Assembly (NCBI GenBank): GCA_965222445.1
Contig: CBDCTY010000002.1
Span: forward strand, 1,302,001-1,366,000
Direction: 5' to 3'
Source of the DNA: GCA-958296115 sp965222445
Lineage (GTDB): Bacteria > Chloroflexota > Dehalococcoidia > Lucifugimonadales > CAJWER01
DNA length: 64,000 nucleotides
Positions 25,729 to 34,340 of this stretch are shown piece by piece. How positions within the stretch are numbered: position 1 is the stretch's first letter; each line of letters starts with the position of its first letter. The notes under the pieces were generated by a model. It was not told where the DNA came from, did no database searches, and worked only from the letters and a program-made list of their open reading frames with translations. The position numbers were made by a program, and so were the translations under genes.

Positions 25729-26523
25729 ATGATCAACCGCATCGATACAAGGCTGGCGAAGGCCGGCGCGGCGGGCCGCCCAGCCCTCGCGCCCTTCCTC
25801 ACCGTCGGCTTCCCCGACGTCGAGACGTCGACGCGTATCGCCGGGGCCCTGCTGGATGCGGGCGCAGACGTGCTGGAGCTGGGCGTGCCGTTCAGCGACC
25901 CGCTGGCGGAGGGGCCGACCGTACAGAGGTCCAGCCTACACGCGCTCCGCCAGGGCGTCACCTTCGAGGTCTGTCTGCAGGCAGCCAGTGACATCCGTCG
26001 GCAGGACGACGATGCGGCCCTGCTCTTCATGGGCTACTACAACCCACTCCTGAAGTACGGGCTCTCGGACTCAGCTGCGGCTGCGGCAGACGCAGGGTGC
26101 GACGGCTTCATCGTCGCCGACCTGCCCGCCGAGGAGTGCGGCCCCTTCGCCTATCAGTGCCGCCGGCGCGGGCTGCACCTCATCCCGCTCCTGGCGCCCA
26201 CGAGCACGGAAGAGCGCATAGCTATGGCTTGCGAACATGCAGGCGGCTTCATATACTGCGTTAGTGTGGCCGGCGTAACTGGCGCGCGCGCCGACGTTCA
26301 CGGAGGCGTGCGCGGACTGGTTGCGCGGATCCGCCGTCATACGGGCCTGCCCATCCTGGTGGGTTTCGGCATATCCAGACCCGAGCACGTCTCCGAGGTA
26401 GCGCAGTTCGCGGACGGGGCCTTTGTCGGCAGCGCCCTGATCGATACAATCGAGAGCGCGTCCGGTGACCAGGCCGCGGCGGCGGCGAGGTTTGTGGCCG
26501 ACCTCAGAGGGGACGCCATATGA
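25729..26523 (+). CDS. trpA: tryptophan synthase alpha chain
   Basis: This TIM-barrel subunit releases indole from indole-3-glycerol phosphate for the beta chain. The 264 residues include the catalytic glutamate region LELGVPFSDPLAEGP, the FMGYYNPLLKYG segment, and the phosphate-binding YCVSVAGVTGAR. trpB is not adjacent, so it must lie elsewhere. It is followed by aroH and a DAHP synthase, making this an aromatic amino-acid cluster. Confidence 0.94.
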   Translation: MINRIDTRLAKAGAAGRPALAPFLTVGFPDVETSTRIAGALLDAGADVLELGVPFSDPLAEGPTVQRSSLHALRQGVTFEVCLQAASDIRRQDDDAALLFMGYYNPLLKYGLSDSAAAAADAGCDGFIVADLPAEECGPFAYQCRRRGLHLIPLLAPTSTEERIAMACEHAGGFIYCVSVAGVTGARADVHGGVRGLVARIRRHTGLPILVGFGISRPEHVSEVAQFADGAFVGSALIDTIESASGDQAAAAARFVADLRGDAI

Positions 26524-26572
26524 CATTGAGCAGCATATTTCCGTGTCGACACGACGGTAGCGACAGTCTCCG

Positions 26573-26965
26573 ATGAACGTCAGGGGCATCCGCGGCGCAA
26601 CGACCGCGGACGAGAATACGAGCGAGGCCATACTCGGAGCGACGTCGGAGCTGCTTCGGCACATGGTCGAGGCGAACGGGACCCAGATAGAGGATGTCGC
26701 AGCCGTATACTTTACCGTCACCCAGGACCTCGACGCCGAGTTCCCGCCCCTGGCGGCGCGGCGCATGGGCTGGACCCGCCTGGCGCTGCTCTGCTCCACC
26801 GAGATTCCGGTGCCGGGCAGCCAGGACCGTTGCATACGTGTCCTGATGCTGGTGAATACCGACAGGCCGCAGGAAGACGTGCAGTTCGTTTACCTAAAGG
26901 ACGCCGCCAACCTGCGGGACCGTGGAATGAAAGACGAGGTGCAGTCCCTTGCAGCCGAGGAGTGA
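26573..26965 (+). CDS. aroH: monofunctional chorismate mutase, AroH type
   Basis: It converts chorismate to prephenate for phenylalanine and tyrosine. The 130 residues fit the trimeric AroH fold seen in Bacillus. The active-site arginine lies in VRGIRGATTADENT and the RCIRVLMLV strand supplies the second arginine. The AARRMGW and CSTEIPVPGS segments are typical. It lies 49 bp after trpA and 140 bp before the DAHP synthase, so the first and branch-point steps are encoded together. Confidence 0.92.
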   Translation: MNVRGIRGATTADENTSEAILGATSELLRHMVEANGTQIEDVAAVYFTVTQDLDAEFPPLAARRMGWTRLALLCSTEIPVPGSQDRCIRVLMLVNTDRPQEDVQFVYLKDAANLRDRGMKDEVQSLAAEE

Positions 26966-26986
26966 CATGACCGCGGAGGTCCTCTC

Positions 26987-27083
26987 CCCGGCGCGGGGCT
27001 GGTTTAGCCAGGCCGAGCTGGCGCCACTTTATTGGCGCCCACACTATTGGCGCACATCCTTGCCTGGCTGAAACACCTAAACC
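26987..27083 (+). promoter_or_regulatory. structured leader upstream of DAHP synthase
   Basis: The region starts with a CCCCG/CGGGG stem. A 12-bp near-perfect pairing follows, between GTTTAGCCAGGC (27002-27013) and GCCTGGCTGAAAC (27062-27074), around an inner TGGCGCCA/TGGCGCC pairing. GGTTTAG can instead pair with CTAAACC at 27077-27083, so two structures exclude each other. That is the layout of an attenuator or riboswitch-like leader, but a decayed palindromic element is equally possible. Confidence 0.35.
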
Positions 27084-27105
27084 GAGGAGATACAAGACAC
27101 CAAGA

Positions 27106-28161
27106 ATGATACAGACATCGCAAATACGAAACGTCAGGGTCGAGAGCATCACACCGCTGGACCCGCCGTCGGAGTACTGGAGACGCTTCCCCGCCACGCC
27201 CGAGATCGAGGACCGCGTGGCGGGCCACCGGAGAGAGATCGAGCGCATAGTTGCGGGCGAAGACGACCGCATGTTGATGATCGTCGGCCCATGCTCCATA
27301 CACGACACTGAGGCCGGGCTGGAGTACGCGGCCCGGCTCGTGGAGCTGGCCGAGGAAGTGAAGGACCGGATTCTCGTGGTCGGAAGGGTCTACTTCGAAA
27401 AGCCCCGTACGACCCTCGGATGGAAGGGCCTGATCAACGATCCCCACTTGAACGGCAACCCGGATGTCGGCGCCGGGATTGCGAAGGCGCGCGAGTTCCT
27501 GCTCCAGGTCTGCGCACTGGGCCTGCCCACCGCGACCGAGTGGCTCGATCCGTTCACGCCGCAGTACATGGGCGATCTGGTGGCCTGGGGAGCCATCGGC
27601 GCTCGGACCACGGAGAGCCAGACCCACCGCCTGGTCGCTAGCGGCCTGAGCATGCCGATTGGCTTCAAGAATGGGACTGGCGGCAGCATCCAGATCGCCG
27701 TCGACGGCATCGTCGCCGCACGGTCACGGCACGTATTTCTCGGCATCGACGACCACGGCGCGGCCTCCATCGTGCAGACCGCCGGCAACCCAACCGGCCA
27801 CCTGGTGCTGCGAGGAGGCAAGACCGGCCCGAACTACGACCCCGAGTCCGTCGCTGAGGCCATCGGACTGCTGGAGGAGGCCGACCTCCCTCCATACCTC
27901 ATCATAGACTGCTCCCACGCCAACGCCAACAAGGACCACAGGAGGCAGCCGATCGCGTTCGAGGACGTCCTGGGCCAGCGCGTCGGCGGCAACAGGGGCA
28001 TCGTCGGGCTGATGCTGGAGAGCCACCTCAACCCCGGCAACCAGTCCCTCGACGACCCAACCGAGCTCGCCTACGGCGTCTCGATCACCGACCCATGCGT
28101 CGACTGGGCGGAGACCGAGGGTCTCCTCCGCACGGCCCACCGCAATCTCGGGGAGGGCTGA
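27106..28161 (+). CDS. aroF: 3-deoxy-7-phosphoheptulonate synthase, class I
   Basis: This enzyme condenses PEP and erythrose-4-phosphate, the first step of the shikimate pathway. The 351-residue protein shows MLMIVGPCSIHD, GRVYFEKPRTT, GARTTESQTHR and IIDCSHANANKDHRRQ, all of the AroFGH-type class. The nearest GAGGAG site is 16 nt before the ATG, which is far, so expression may depend on the leader fold. It is the last gene of the aromatic block. A stem-loop follows the stop codon. Confidence 0.94.
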   Translation: MIQTSQIRNVRVESITPLDPPSEYWRRFPATPEIEDRVAGHRREIERIVAGEDDRMLMIVGPCSIHDTEAGLEYAARLVELAEEVKDRILVVGRVYFEKPRTTLGWKGLINDPHLNGNPDVGAGIAKAREFLLQVCALGLPTATEWLDPFTPQYMGDLVAWGAIGARTTESQTHRLVASGLSMPIGFKNGTGGSIQIAVDGIVAARSRHVFLGIDDHGAASIVQTAGNPTGHLVLRGGKTGPNYDPESVAEAIGLLEEADLPPYLIIDCSHANANKDHRRQPIAFEDVLGQRVGGNRGIVGLMLESHLNPGNQSLDDPTELAYGVSITDPCVDWAETEGLLRTAHRNLGEG

Positions 28162-28173
28162 CCGGCCCTGCCT

Positions 28174-28205
28174 CCGACCCTCTTGCATCGACGTGGGAGG
28201 GTCGG
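28174..28205 (+). terminator. stem-loop after the DAHP synthase gene
   Basis: A perfect 9-bp stem, CCGACCCTC / GAGGGTCGG, with a 14-nt loop begins 12 nt after the stop codon. No T-tract follows, so it is a weak terminator candidate. The rest of the 28,162-28,496 gap shows no gene. Confidence 0.4.
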
Positions 28206-28496
28206 GCGGGCCAGTCCTGCCGAGCGGCGCGATTGACACAAGCCGCGGCACGTACATCCAGGCGGGGGTCTACTCTCCCTCGACGGGCTCAACGGGAGAG
28301 GACTAAGGTGAGGGTAATCAATCCCGCACGGCAAGCCTCTGAATCTGAGGGAGATACTGTCCAGCAAAGAGATCCACGCAGCTAGTCGCAGCAGGTCTGT
28401 CCCCGCGACCTCCCGCAACAAGAAGCGCACCCGCGCAGCGGCCGGCGACGCAGGGCCTGATGGCCCCTCTCGCCAGCCCGCAGGGGGTTAGACCGG

Positions 28497-29726
28497 ATGC
28501 GCGGCCCCCCGAAGAGCGGCCGGGGACGAAACACCCTCGTCTTCGCCTCCTCCACCCACGTGTGGAGCGACCTGTTCTTCGCCATCACCGTGCCCCTGCT
28601 GCCGCTCATCAAGTCGGACCCACAGCTCCTGCTCACGTACACCCAGGCAGGCCTGCTCCGCTCCGTGTCCAGCGGGGCCTCCGCCGCGCTCCAGGTGCCC
28701 GCCGGGTACCTGGGCGAGCGAATAGGCGAGTTCTGGCTGCTGGTCGGCGGCAACCTCTGGGTGGCGGCGGGGCTCGTCGGGATGGCTGCGGCGTCCACGT
28801 TCCCACTCCTGCTCGGCGCGGCCCTCGTCGGCGGCCTCGGCGGAGGCACGCAGCACCCCCTCGCCACCAGCATGGTCTCGCGCTCCCACGACGCCCGCGG
28901 AAGGTCCACCGCCGTGGGGACCGTGAACTTCGCGGGCGACCTGGGCAAGCTGGCGGCCCCCGCGCTCTCGCTGCTCCTGGTCCCGAGATACGGCTGGCGC
29001 GGTACGCTCAACGCCATCGGCATCGCGGGCCTCGCGTTCATGGCCATCGCAGGGGTAGCGCGCCGCATCATCGTATCCGGACGGCCCGCCGCCTCGTCCG
29101 GCGAGCCGCAGGTCCAGAGCAGGGAGTCCGTGGACCTGCGCGCATTCGGCACCCTCAGCGGAGTGGGCTTCCTGGACTCGGGGACCCGCGCCGCCGCCCT
29201 CGTCTTCCTGCCGTTCGTCATGAAGGACAAGGGGTTGAGCGACGAGCAGGTCTTCGTCATGCTTCTGTTCCTGCTCGCCGGGGGCGCGGCCGGGAAGTTC
29301 GTGTGCGGCTGGCTCAATGACCGCTACGGCTCCGTGCGCCTGATATGGGGGACGAAGGGCCTCACGGCCCTGCTGCTCGTCGCCTCCCTAGCCGCGCCCG
29401 CGTACGCCGTCGCACCCGTAATGCTGGTCCTCGGCATAGGCCTCAACGGCACCTCCTCTGTACTCTACGCGACCGTCTCGGCCTTCATACCCGCCGGGCG
29501 GCGCGCTACCGGGTACGGCTACTACTATACGGTCACCGAGGTCGGCGGCACCCTCGCGCCCATCATCTACGGCCGCGTCGCCGACATCTTCAACCTGAGG
29601 GCGGCAATGATCGCGATGGGTATCGTCACGTCCCTCATCCTGCCGGCAAGCCTCGCTCTCCGCGGCCCCCTCAGCGCATACGCCGACACCCTCCGGGAGG
29701 ACTCGCGCCCCGGGAGTGAGTTATGA
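28497..29726 (+). CDS. MFS transporter, Fsr-like drug-efflux branch
   Basis: This 409-residue major facilitator has about twelve hydrophobic segments. The HVWSDLFFAITVPLLPLI opening and the GGGTQHPLATSMVS segment resemble fosmidomycin-resistance-type exporters. The cytoplasmic loop motif between helices 2 and 3 reads GYLGERIGEF. An AGGGGG site lies 10 nt before the ATG. It stands alone between a possible terminator and a pair of family C elements, so its substrate cannot be inferred from context. Confidence 0.88.
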   Translation: MRGPPKSGRGRNTLVFASSTHVWSDLFFAITVPLLPLIKSDPQLLLTYTQAGLLRSVSSGASAALQVPAGYLGERIGEFWLLVGGNLWVAAGLVGMAAASTFPLLLGAALVGGLGGGTQHPLATSMVSRSHDARGRSTAVGTVNFAGDLGKLAAPALSLLLVPRYGWRGTLNAIGIAGLAFMAIAGVARRIIVSGRPAASSGEPQVQSRESVDLRAFGTLSGVGFLDSGTRAAALVFLPFVMKDKGLSDEQVFVMLLFLLAGGAAGKFVCGWLNDRYGSVRLIWGTKGLTALLLVASLAAPAYAVAPVMLVLGIGLNGTSSVLYATVSAFIPAGRRATGYGYYYTVTEVGGTLAPIIYGRVADIFNLRAAMIAMGIVTSLILPASLALRGPLSAYADTLREDSRPGSEL

Positions 29727-29789
29727 TTGGCAGACTACGCCATAGTACCTGCCCCTCAAGACGCATGACCCCGTTAGCCGAGGGGAGTA

Positions 29790-29891
29790 ATACCACTTCA
29801 TTTTGAGCGCGCCGTAAAGCCGTCATTCCCGCGAAGGCGGGAACCCACTCCCTGGCCGCACATATACGGCGGCATCACGGTGACTTGGTAT
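29790..29891. mobile_element. miniature element, family C, copy 2 (short form)
   Basis: It is a 102-bp unit with ends ATACCACTTCA and TGACTTGGTAT, TA on both sides. It is separated from copy 3 by a single A, so the two form a head-to-tail tandem. Confidence 0.85.
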
Positions 29892-29892
29892 A

Positions 29893-29994
29893 ATACCATT
29901 TCGTTTTGAGCGCGCCGTAAAGTCGTCATTCCCGCGAAGGCGGGAACCCACTCCCTGGCCGCACATATACGGCGGCATCACGGTGACTTGGTAT
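29893..29994. mobile_element. miniature element, family C, copy 3 (short form)
   Basis: It is a 102-bp unit, nearly identical to copy 2, with ends ATACCATTTCG and TGACTTGGTAT. Its right end lies 16 bp before the start of the disrupted membrane-protein gene. Confidence 0.85.
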
Positions 29995-30280
29995 AAGATG
30001 GAGAGCGGTCATGGGTCCTAGGATGCGGGGCGCGAGCGTCTCCGCTTGGGGTTGGTTGAGAAGATATTGGGTCCCGCTTGTGATCGTGACGCCAACGAGT
30101 AGTGGGGTCATCTGGTGGAGTGTGTCTCAGTTGCCATGCTCCGACGGATTGCTGGCGGTCGTCTCTTTCTTCCCTTGGCCGTGACGTCGAGCCTGAGCCT
30201 CTACTACAGGGACCGCCCAATACCCGAACTGGTAAGGGACGCCGTCATGTTCTTCGGGGTTGTGATGCCGATTGTCTTAG

Positions 30281-31991
30281 CCCGAATCCACCGATGGACG
30301 GCGCGAGGGCAGCGGAAAGGGGTAAGTGAGTTACAGGCGCGATGATCCGGGCTCGAATTCGGGTAGACGGGAGGTTGGCGGGCGGTCTGCAACCGCTTTT
30401 GGGGCACCGATGGCGGCCTGCAGTGGCTGTGGCGAGCGGGATGGCGGGATAGGACGCGGCAAGAGGCGCTCGCGGGCCTGGATGGCGCGAGTTGGCGGGG
30501 ACGTTCAGTTGGCCGGATGACGGGTCAGTGGCAGAAGGGCGCCGTCAGGCTGGGAGTGGAATGGCTCGCAGCCGGGCCAGGGCACTGCTGAACTGGGTTT
30601 CCCAGGGCCAGCGCTGGGGGAGATGCAAAGTGAGCCGGCGCGCCGAGCGAGTGAGCCGTCCCGCTAGGGCGAAGAACCGCCGCCGGAGGGTCTTGGTGGT
30701 CACCACCTGCTCACCCAGACCGATCCGTGCGGTCCAGCGAGCGAGGTTGTGCGCCAGCACCTGTATCGCCAGCCAGGCGCCGTTGGCGGCGAAGCGGCCC
30801 GAGGGCATGTGGTTCAGTCCGACGCCGTACTTGAGGTCTCGAATGGCATTCTCGATCTCGGCGTGGCGGCGATGGGCGGCCTCCAGTTCGAGCATCTCCC
30901 CATCGTGGTCGGTGATGAAGCCGTGATAGCTGTAGCTGGCGAAGAGGGCCAACTGGGAACCCGGCGTGGGCTTCACTCGCCGCACGATGAGCCGCACCGG
31001 CGCGGCGCCGGGCTCACTCTCAAAGGGAGTGTAGGTGGTCTCGGCCACGTCGGCGGCGCCGTCCATCCAGTAGGGGATGGGCGTCCAGTCCGCCTCGGGT
31101 ATGGCTTCAATGAGGTTGCGCAGGCTGGCACGCTGGCGGATGGTGATGGAGAAGCGGACCTTCGTCTTGCGGCAGACGGATACCACGCTATGAGCGTAGA
31201 AGCCGCTGTCGGCCCGCACCGTGAGTTGTCCCCTGGCTCCAGCGTAGCGCACCCGCCCCACCGTCTCCCGCAGGAAGTGGGCGGCGCCGCGGGCGGTGTT
31301 GGCGCGGCCCTCGCGCAGACGGGACATCAGCACCTCGCCGGTACCGGCGGCGACAGCCAGCAGCGGGTGATAGCCCCGCTGGCCGGTATAACCATGGTGT
31401 CGCGCCCCCTCCTTGTCCAGTCCGTAGGTCTCACAAATGGTGGAATCGAGGTCGATGGTGAACGGCGCATCGCCGGGTCCGGCGCCGTCGGCCCATGCCC
31501 GTGCCAGCAACTCCCGGCTCACCCGGTCGAGTTGACGGACGTGGCCCCACTGGAAGCTGCGCAGGAAAGTGCCCAGGGTGGATGGTGCCTTGACCACGCA
31601 GTCGAGAACACCGGCCGTCCCACCGGCGCGCAGCGCATCGGCGTCGTCGATGCAGTCGCCGCCGGCCAGCGCGGAGGCGACCAGCGTCATTATCTTGTCG
31701 CCGGTGTTGGCCCGGCCCGGCGCATCGCCCAGTTCCAGACGCTGCTGTACCAGTTGGGAAAGGCCGAGGTGCAGGGCCAAGGTGGCTGGAAGGAGCAGGC
31801 CGCCGTTGGCCACCAAACGGAGGTCGTCGAAGGCGATTTGGATGCGGTCGAGGTGGTTGCGTGATAGCATCTGTTGGGTGCTCCTTTTCCGGGGTCGGTT
31901 TGCTGCTACAAAACCATTATCCCAGATTCAGAGGAGCACCCTTTCACCTTTTCAGCAGACCTTTAATTCCCACTCCTTCGGTGGATTCGGG
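30281..31991 (-). mobile_element. IS1380-family insertion sequence, copy A
   Basis: It is 1711 bp with ends CCCGAATCCACCGATGGA (left) and, inverted, CCCGAATCCACCGAAGGA (right). The 5-bp target repeat CTTAG lies at 30276-30280 and 31992-31996. It carries a single transposase gene on the minus strand. Compared with copy B it shows only about three base differences, one a missing G at the TTTTGGGG run, so the copies are recent. Confidence 0.95.
30545..31870 (-). CDS. IS1380-family transposase (copy A)
   Basis: This 441-residue DDE transposase is intact. The first aspartate lies in FTIDLDST (about residues 138-144). The second is in VRADSGFYA (D221), and the glutamate is in HAEIENAIRDLKYG (about 338-340). 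The order and spacing fit the IS1380 group, as does the LNHMPSGRFAANGAW segment. The protein is identical to that of copy B. The frame on the opposite strand is a shadow of codon bias. Confidence 0.95.
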   Translation of the reverse strand: MLSRNHLDRIQIAFDDLRLVANGGLLLPATLALHLGLSQLVQQRLELGDAPGRANTGDKIMTLVASALAGGDCIDDADALRAGGTAGVLDCVVKAPSTLGTFLRSFQWGHVRQLDRVSRELLARAWADGAGPGDAPFTIDLDSTICETYGLDKEGARHHGYTGQRGYHPLLAVAAGTGEVLMSRLREGRANTARGAAHFLRETVGRVRYAGARGQLTVRADSGFYAHSVVSVCRKTKVRFSITIRQRASLRNLIEAIPEADWTPIPYWMDGAADVAETTYTPFESEPGAAPVRLIVRRVKPTPGSQLALFASYSYHGFITDHDGEMLELEAAHRRHAEIENAIRDLKYGVGLNHMPSGRFAANGAWLAIQVLAHNLARWTARIGLGEQVVTTKTLRRRFFALAGRLTRSARRLTLHLPQRWPWETQFSSALARLRAIPLPA

Positions 31992-32119
31992 CTTAGTCGC
32001 CGCCGTCTTTATCCGAATTGTGACCTGCCCGCCCTCCTCCAGTGGATAGACCGGTTGGCATTGGGTAAGATGTCAGTCCTCTTCAGATCAAGAGTAAGTC
32101 CGGGGTCCACGGAAGCCAT

Positions 32120-32983
32120 ATGAACAGAGTCGATGCGGCAATTGCGGCTGTGCCTGCCGTTACCGGCATGGCGGCGAAGCACCTGGAGACCGGACGGGAG
32201 CTCGCGCACCAGGCCGACGACCTCTTCTTCACCGCCAGCACCTTCAAGGTCCCGACACTCGTCGAGCTCTACCGGCAGGTGGACGCGGGTATCGTCGATC
32301 CGGCGGCGCGGCTGGAGCTGACGGACGAGGTCCGGTCGCCGGGCGGCGGCACACTGAAGGAGCTCGACAGCGGCCTCCGCCTGACCATTCACGACCTCGC
32401 CATGCTGATGATCATCGTCAGCGACAACACCGCGACCGACATGCTCTACAACCTCGTGGGCCGCGACCGCCTCAACGACACCATGCAGAAGCTGGGCCTC
32501 CGCCGAACCAGCCTCCCCATGACCTGCAGGGACCTTCTCTACAGCATGTACGGCGTCGATACGGACGACATTTTCGAGGGAACCCGGCTCGTGGCGGACG
32601 CCCTAGCCCACGGGCGCACCGTGGCCGGGTCCGATGGCCTCTCCGAGGAGCGCTCCGACGTGTCCTCGCCGAGCGACATGGTGCGCCTCCTCGAGATGCT
32701 ATACAGGGGCGAGCTGCTCTCCGAGGCGTCGACCGCCGCCGCGATGGACATCCTGGAGCGCCAGCAGGGCACGACCATCATCCCCTACGGCCTGCCGCCC
32801 GGCACCAGGACCGCCCACAAGACCGGCGGCGTGACAAGCGTCCGCTGCGACGTGGGCATAGTCTTCGCTCCGTCCGGCCCCTACGCCGTAGCCCTCATGG
32901 CCAAGCAGGTCACCGACGGAAAGGCCATAGACCGCGCCCTGGCAGGAGTCTCCGAAGCCGTCTACGCCGAGCTGGACACATAG
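32120..32983 (+). CDS. serine beta-lactamase-fold hydrolase, class A-like
   Basis: The 287-residue product has the three penicillin-recognising motifs in order: S40-T-F-K43, S101-D-N103 and K234-T-G. The class A omega-loop ExxLN motif is not visible, so true beta-lactamase activity is doubtful. There is also no signal peptide, so as read it would be cytoplasmic. A class A-like serine hydrolase or D-peptidase is the safest call. The ATG follows a GGAAG site, 70 bp after the remnant of the gene broken by IS copy A. Loss of an upstream exported N-terminus cannot be excluded. Confidence 0.8.
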   Translation: MNRVDAAIAAVPAVTGMAAKHLETGRELAHQADDLFFTASTFKVPTLVELYRQVDAGIVDPAARLELTDEVRSPGGGTLKELDSGLRLTIHDLAMLMIIVSDNTATDMLYNLVGRDRLNDTMQKLGLRRTSLPMTCRDLLYSMYGVDTDDIFEGTRLVADALAHGRTVAGSDGLSEERSDVSSPSDMVRLLEMLYRGELLSEASTAAAMDILERQQGTTIIPYGLPPGTRTAHKTGGVTSVRCDVGIVFAPSGPYAVALMAKQVTDGKAIDRALAGVSEAVYAELDT

Positions 32984-33026
32984 AGGATTCGTCAACCACA
33001 GATCGGCTCAACTGCTGGCGAACAAC

Positions 33027-33263
33027 CTAGTGGACTGAAACCCCTAGACCTTGAAGAATGCGCTTCACACGCTCAGGTTGAGGAAGACCCTCGAGCTTCA
33101 CCCCACGGCTTACTTTGTGGAGGCTCACCCCGATGGGTCTACCGGGGTTGTTTGAGAAGTCCACGATTCGAGAGTCGTCAAGGCGCTCGGTGTAGCCTGC
33201 AACCCCCGGCTCGAACTCAATCGCTACAGCATCGACTTTTTCGTCCATATAGACCGTCAGCAT
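33027..33263 (-). CDS. DUF2283 protein, probable antitoxin partner
   Basis: The 78-residue product, MLTVYMDEKVDAVAIEFEPG, has the DUF2283 pattern with a later DFSNNPGRPIGVSL. Its start overlaps the end of the DUF4258 gene by 7 nt. DUF2283 and DUF4258 proteins are frequently paired, and the pair is suspected to act as a toxin-antitoxin module. That function is inferred. Confidence 0.75.
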   Translation of the reverse strand: MLTVYMDEKVDAVAIEFEPGVAGYTERLDDSRIVDFSNNPGRPIGVSLHKVSRGVKLEGLPQPERVKRILQGLGVSVH

Positions 33264-33481
33264 GGGGGCTCCTTCCCGGGTCCAAGGACCTCTACGTCTG
33301 TAATAAAGCTGCTACCTGTACGCACGAGCACGTACCTACCATCAGGGAGCCGTGCCTGGTGGCCGATATACGGCTCATCATCGTGAAGGTCATCGCAATG
33401 CTCAATGACATAACGAATATCGCTGTCGGTTAGTCCCAGCCGATCCATTCGCCTTTGGGCAAAGCCGCTTATGTCACCCAT
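33257..33481 (-). CDS. DUF4258-type small protein, probable toxin partner
   Basis: The 74-residue product opens MGDISGFAQRRMDRLGLTD. It has the compact helix-then-strand order of DUF4258/BrnT-like proteins, ending DGRYVLVRTGSSFITDVEVLG. It directly precedes and overlaps the DUF2283 gene. The start overlaps the end of another small frame (33,469-33,654), so the three could be coupled. Confidence 0.7.
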   Translation of the reverse strand: MGDISGFAQRRMDRLGLTDSDIRYVIEHCDDLHDDEPYIGHQARLPDGRYVLVRTGSSFITDVEVLGPGKEPPC

Positions 33482-33654
33482 GTCTGCTCAACTTGACGGT
33501 ACGCTCCCATATTCCAAGACTCTATGTCTTGGTTGTACACGAGAACTCGGTGGCTATTCAAATAGCTACTGGCGCGCCCTGAGCGGTGGCTTGGCCCTCG
33601 CGCTTTGAATACCGAGTGCCCGGCTGCCACACACTGGATATAAGCATCCTTCAA
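33469..33654 (-). CDS. possible small upstream protein of the DUF4258/DUF2283 pair
   Basis: A TTG start with GAGAGGTG seven bases upstream gives 61 residues, beginning MKDAYIQCVAAGHSVFKARG. It ends MGAYRQVEQTWVT and overlaps the next start by 13 nt. The operon-like overlap argues for a real gene. The lack of a recognisable family and the TTG start argue against. Confidence 0.35.
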   Translation of the reverse strand: MKDAYIQCVAAGHSVFKARGPSHRSGRASSYLNSHRVLVYNQDIESWNMGAYRQVEQTWVT

Positions 33655-33769
33655 GGATGCACCTCTCTGTCGTAGGGTTTATCTGGCAGAGAGCCTCTTT
33701 TCCAGGGTAGCACCTTCCAGAGACTACAAGATACGACGGCCCCTCTCACTTGTCAAGTTGCTATATAGC

Positions 33770-33934
33770 CCCAAATCCACCACCTAAATTGGCGATGCGG
33801 TTGAGTTTTGTAGCTAAATTGGTCATTTTGGACAATTCGTTCTTTCACCCAGCAGGTGAAGAGAAGGCCCCGTCTTCAGGGCTGAATCAGATACTGGATC
33901 AGATCGTCGGTTCGGTTTAGGTGGGGGATTTGGG
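33770..33934. mobile_element. miniature element, family B, copy 2 (different interior)
   Basis: Inverted ends CCCAAATCCACCACCTAAA and TTTAGGTGGGGGATTTGGG enclose 165 bp. The 4-bp repeat TAGC flanks it (33766-33769 and 33935-33938). Its interior is unlike the other two family B copies and lacks the GC-rich hairpin cassette. It fills most of the 33,655-34,002 gap. The flanking bases hold no visible gene. Confidence 0.85.
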
Positions 33935-34002
33935 TAGCCTTGCTTAACAGCGTAGGAACTGTCCTCTACCTTCATCCAAGTAGACCTCCGCAAAGAGGCG
34001 CG

Positions 34003-34263
34003 TCACTCCTTGCGGTCCGGCACTCTGTTGCGCTCGATGTAGTCGTTGATCTCTTCTTGGTGGTCGCTGTAGTAGCTGAGCGCGTCAAACACTGCCGCTA
34101 GAGAAAGGTGCGGCAACTCATTGACGGTCTCTTCAGGCGCATAGCCCAAGCGCCACAGCTCTACAACTGCGCGTACTGGCGTCCTCGTGCCCTTGATGAC
34201 TGGCTCGCCGCTGAGTATCGCGTCGTCCCTCTCGACGTACACGTGCTCTGTCTGTGTCGCCAT
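34003..34263 (-). CDS. DUF433 protein, orphan antitoxin-like
   Basis: The 86-residue product contains the DUF433 signature: GEPVIKGTRTPVRAVVELW, then LPHLSLAAVFDALSYYSD. A perfect AGGAGG site precedes the ATG. DUF433 proteins act as DNA-binding antitoxin partners of PIN-like toxins. Here no toxin gene follows; the downstream 68 bp and the family B element hold none. It may be a solitary regulator. Confidence 0.85.
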   Translation of the reverse strand: MATQTEHVYVERDDAILSGEPVIKGTRTPVRAVVELWRLGYAPEETVNELPHLSLAAVFDALSYYSDHQEEINDYIERNRVPDRKE

Positions 34264-34340
34264 AACGAACCTCCTAAGAGGAACCTGGAGGGTCGAAGCG
34301 GATACCCCCAGCACCGTCTTGTCCATCACCCACTCGGGGC

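Larger units (their letters stand above)
30011..32049 (+). pseudogene. small membrane-protein gene disrupted by IS1380 copy A
   Basis: An ATG at 30011 opens a 57-codon frame with a hydrophobic stretch (YWVPLVIVTPTSS) that stops at 30184. The next frame continues as LPLAVTSSLSLYYRDRPIPE and a second hydrophobic segment (DAVMFFGVVMPIVL), then meets the IS at 30281. Past the IS, from 31992, removing one CTTAG copy restores the frame as VAAVFIRIVTCPP and a stop at 32049. The original was probably a two-helix membrane protein of about 100 residues. It has suffered a frameshift (about 30165-30185) and an IS insertion. The family is unknown. Confidence 0.45.

Noticed and set aside
30749..31864. A 371-residue frame antisense to the transposase (also 60,904-62,019)
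   Set aside because: It is an exact mirror of the transposase gene; the coding strand is fixed by the DDE motifs.
33470..33940. A retron or diversity-generating element around the DUF4258 locus
   Set aside because: No reverse transcriptase frame or template/variable repeat pair is present; the inverted repeat belongs to a family B element.
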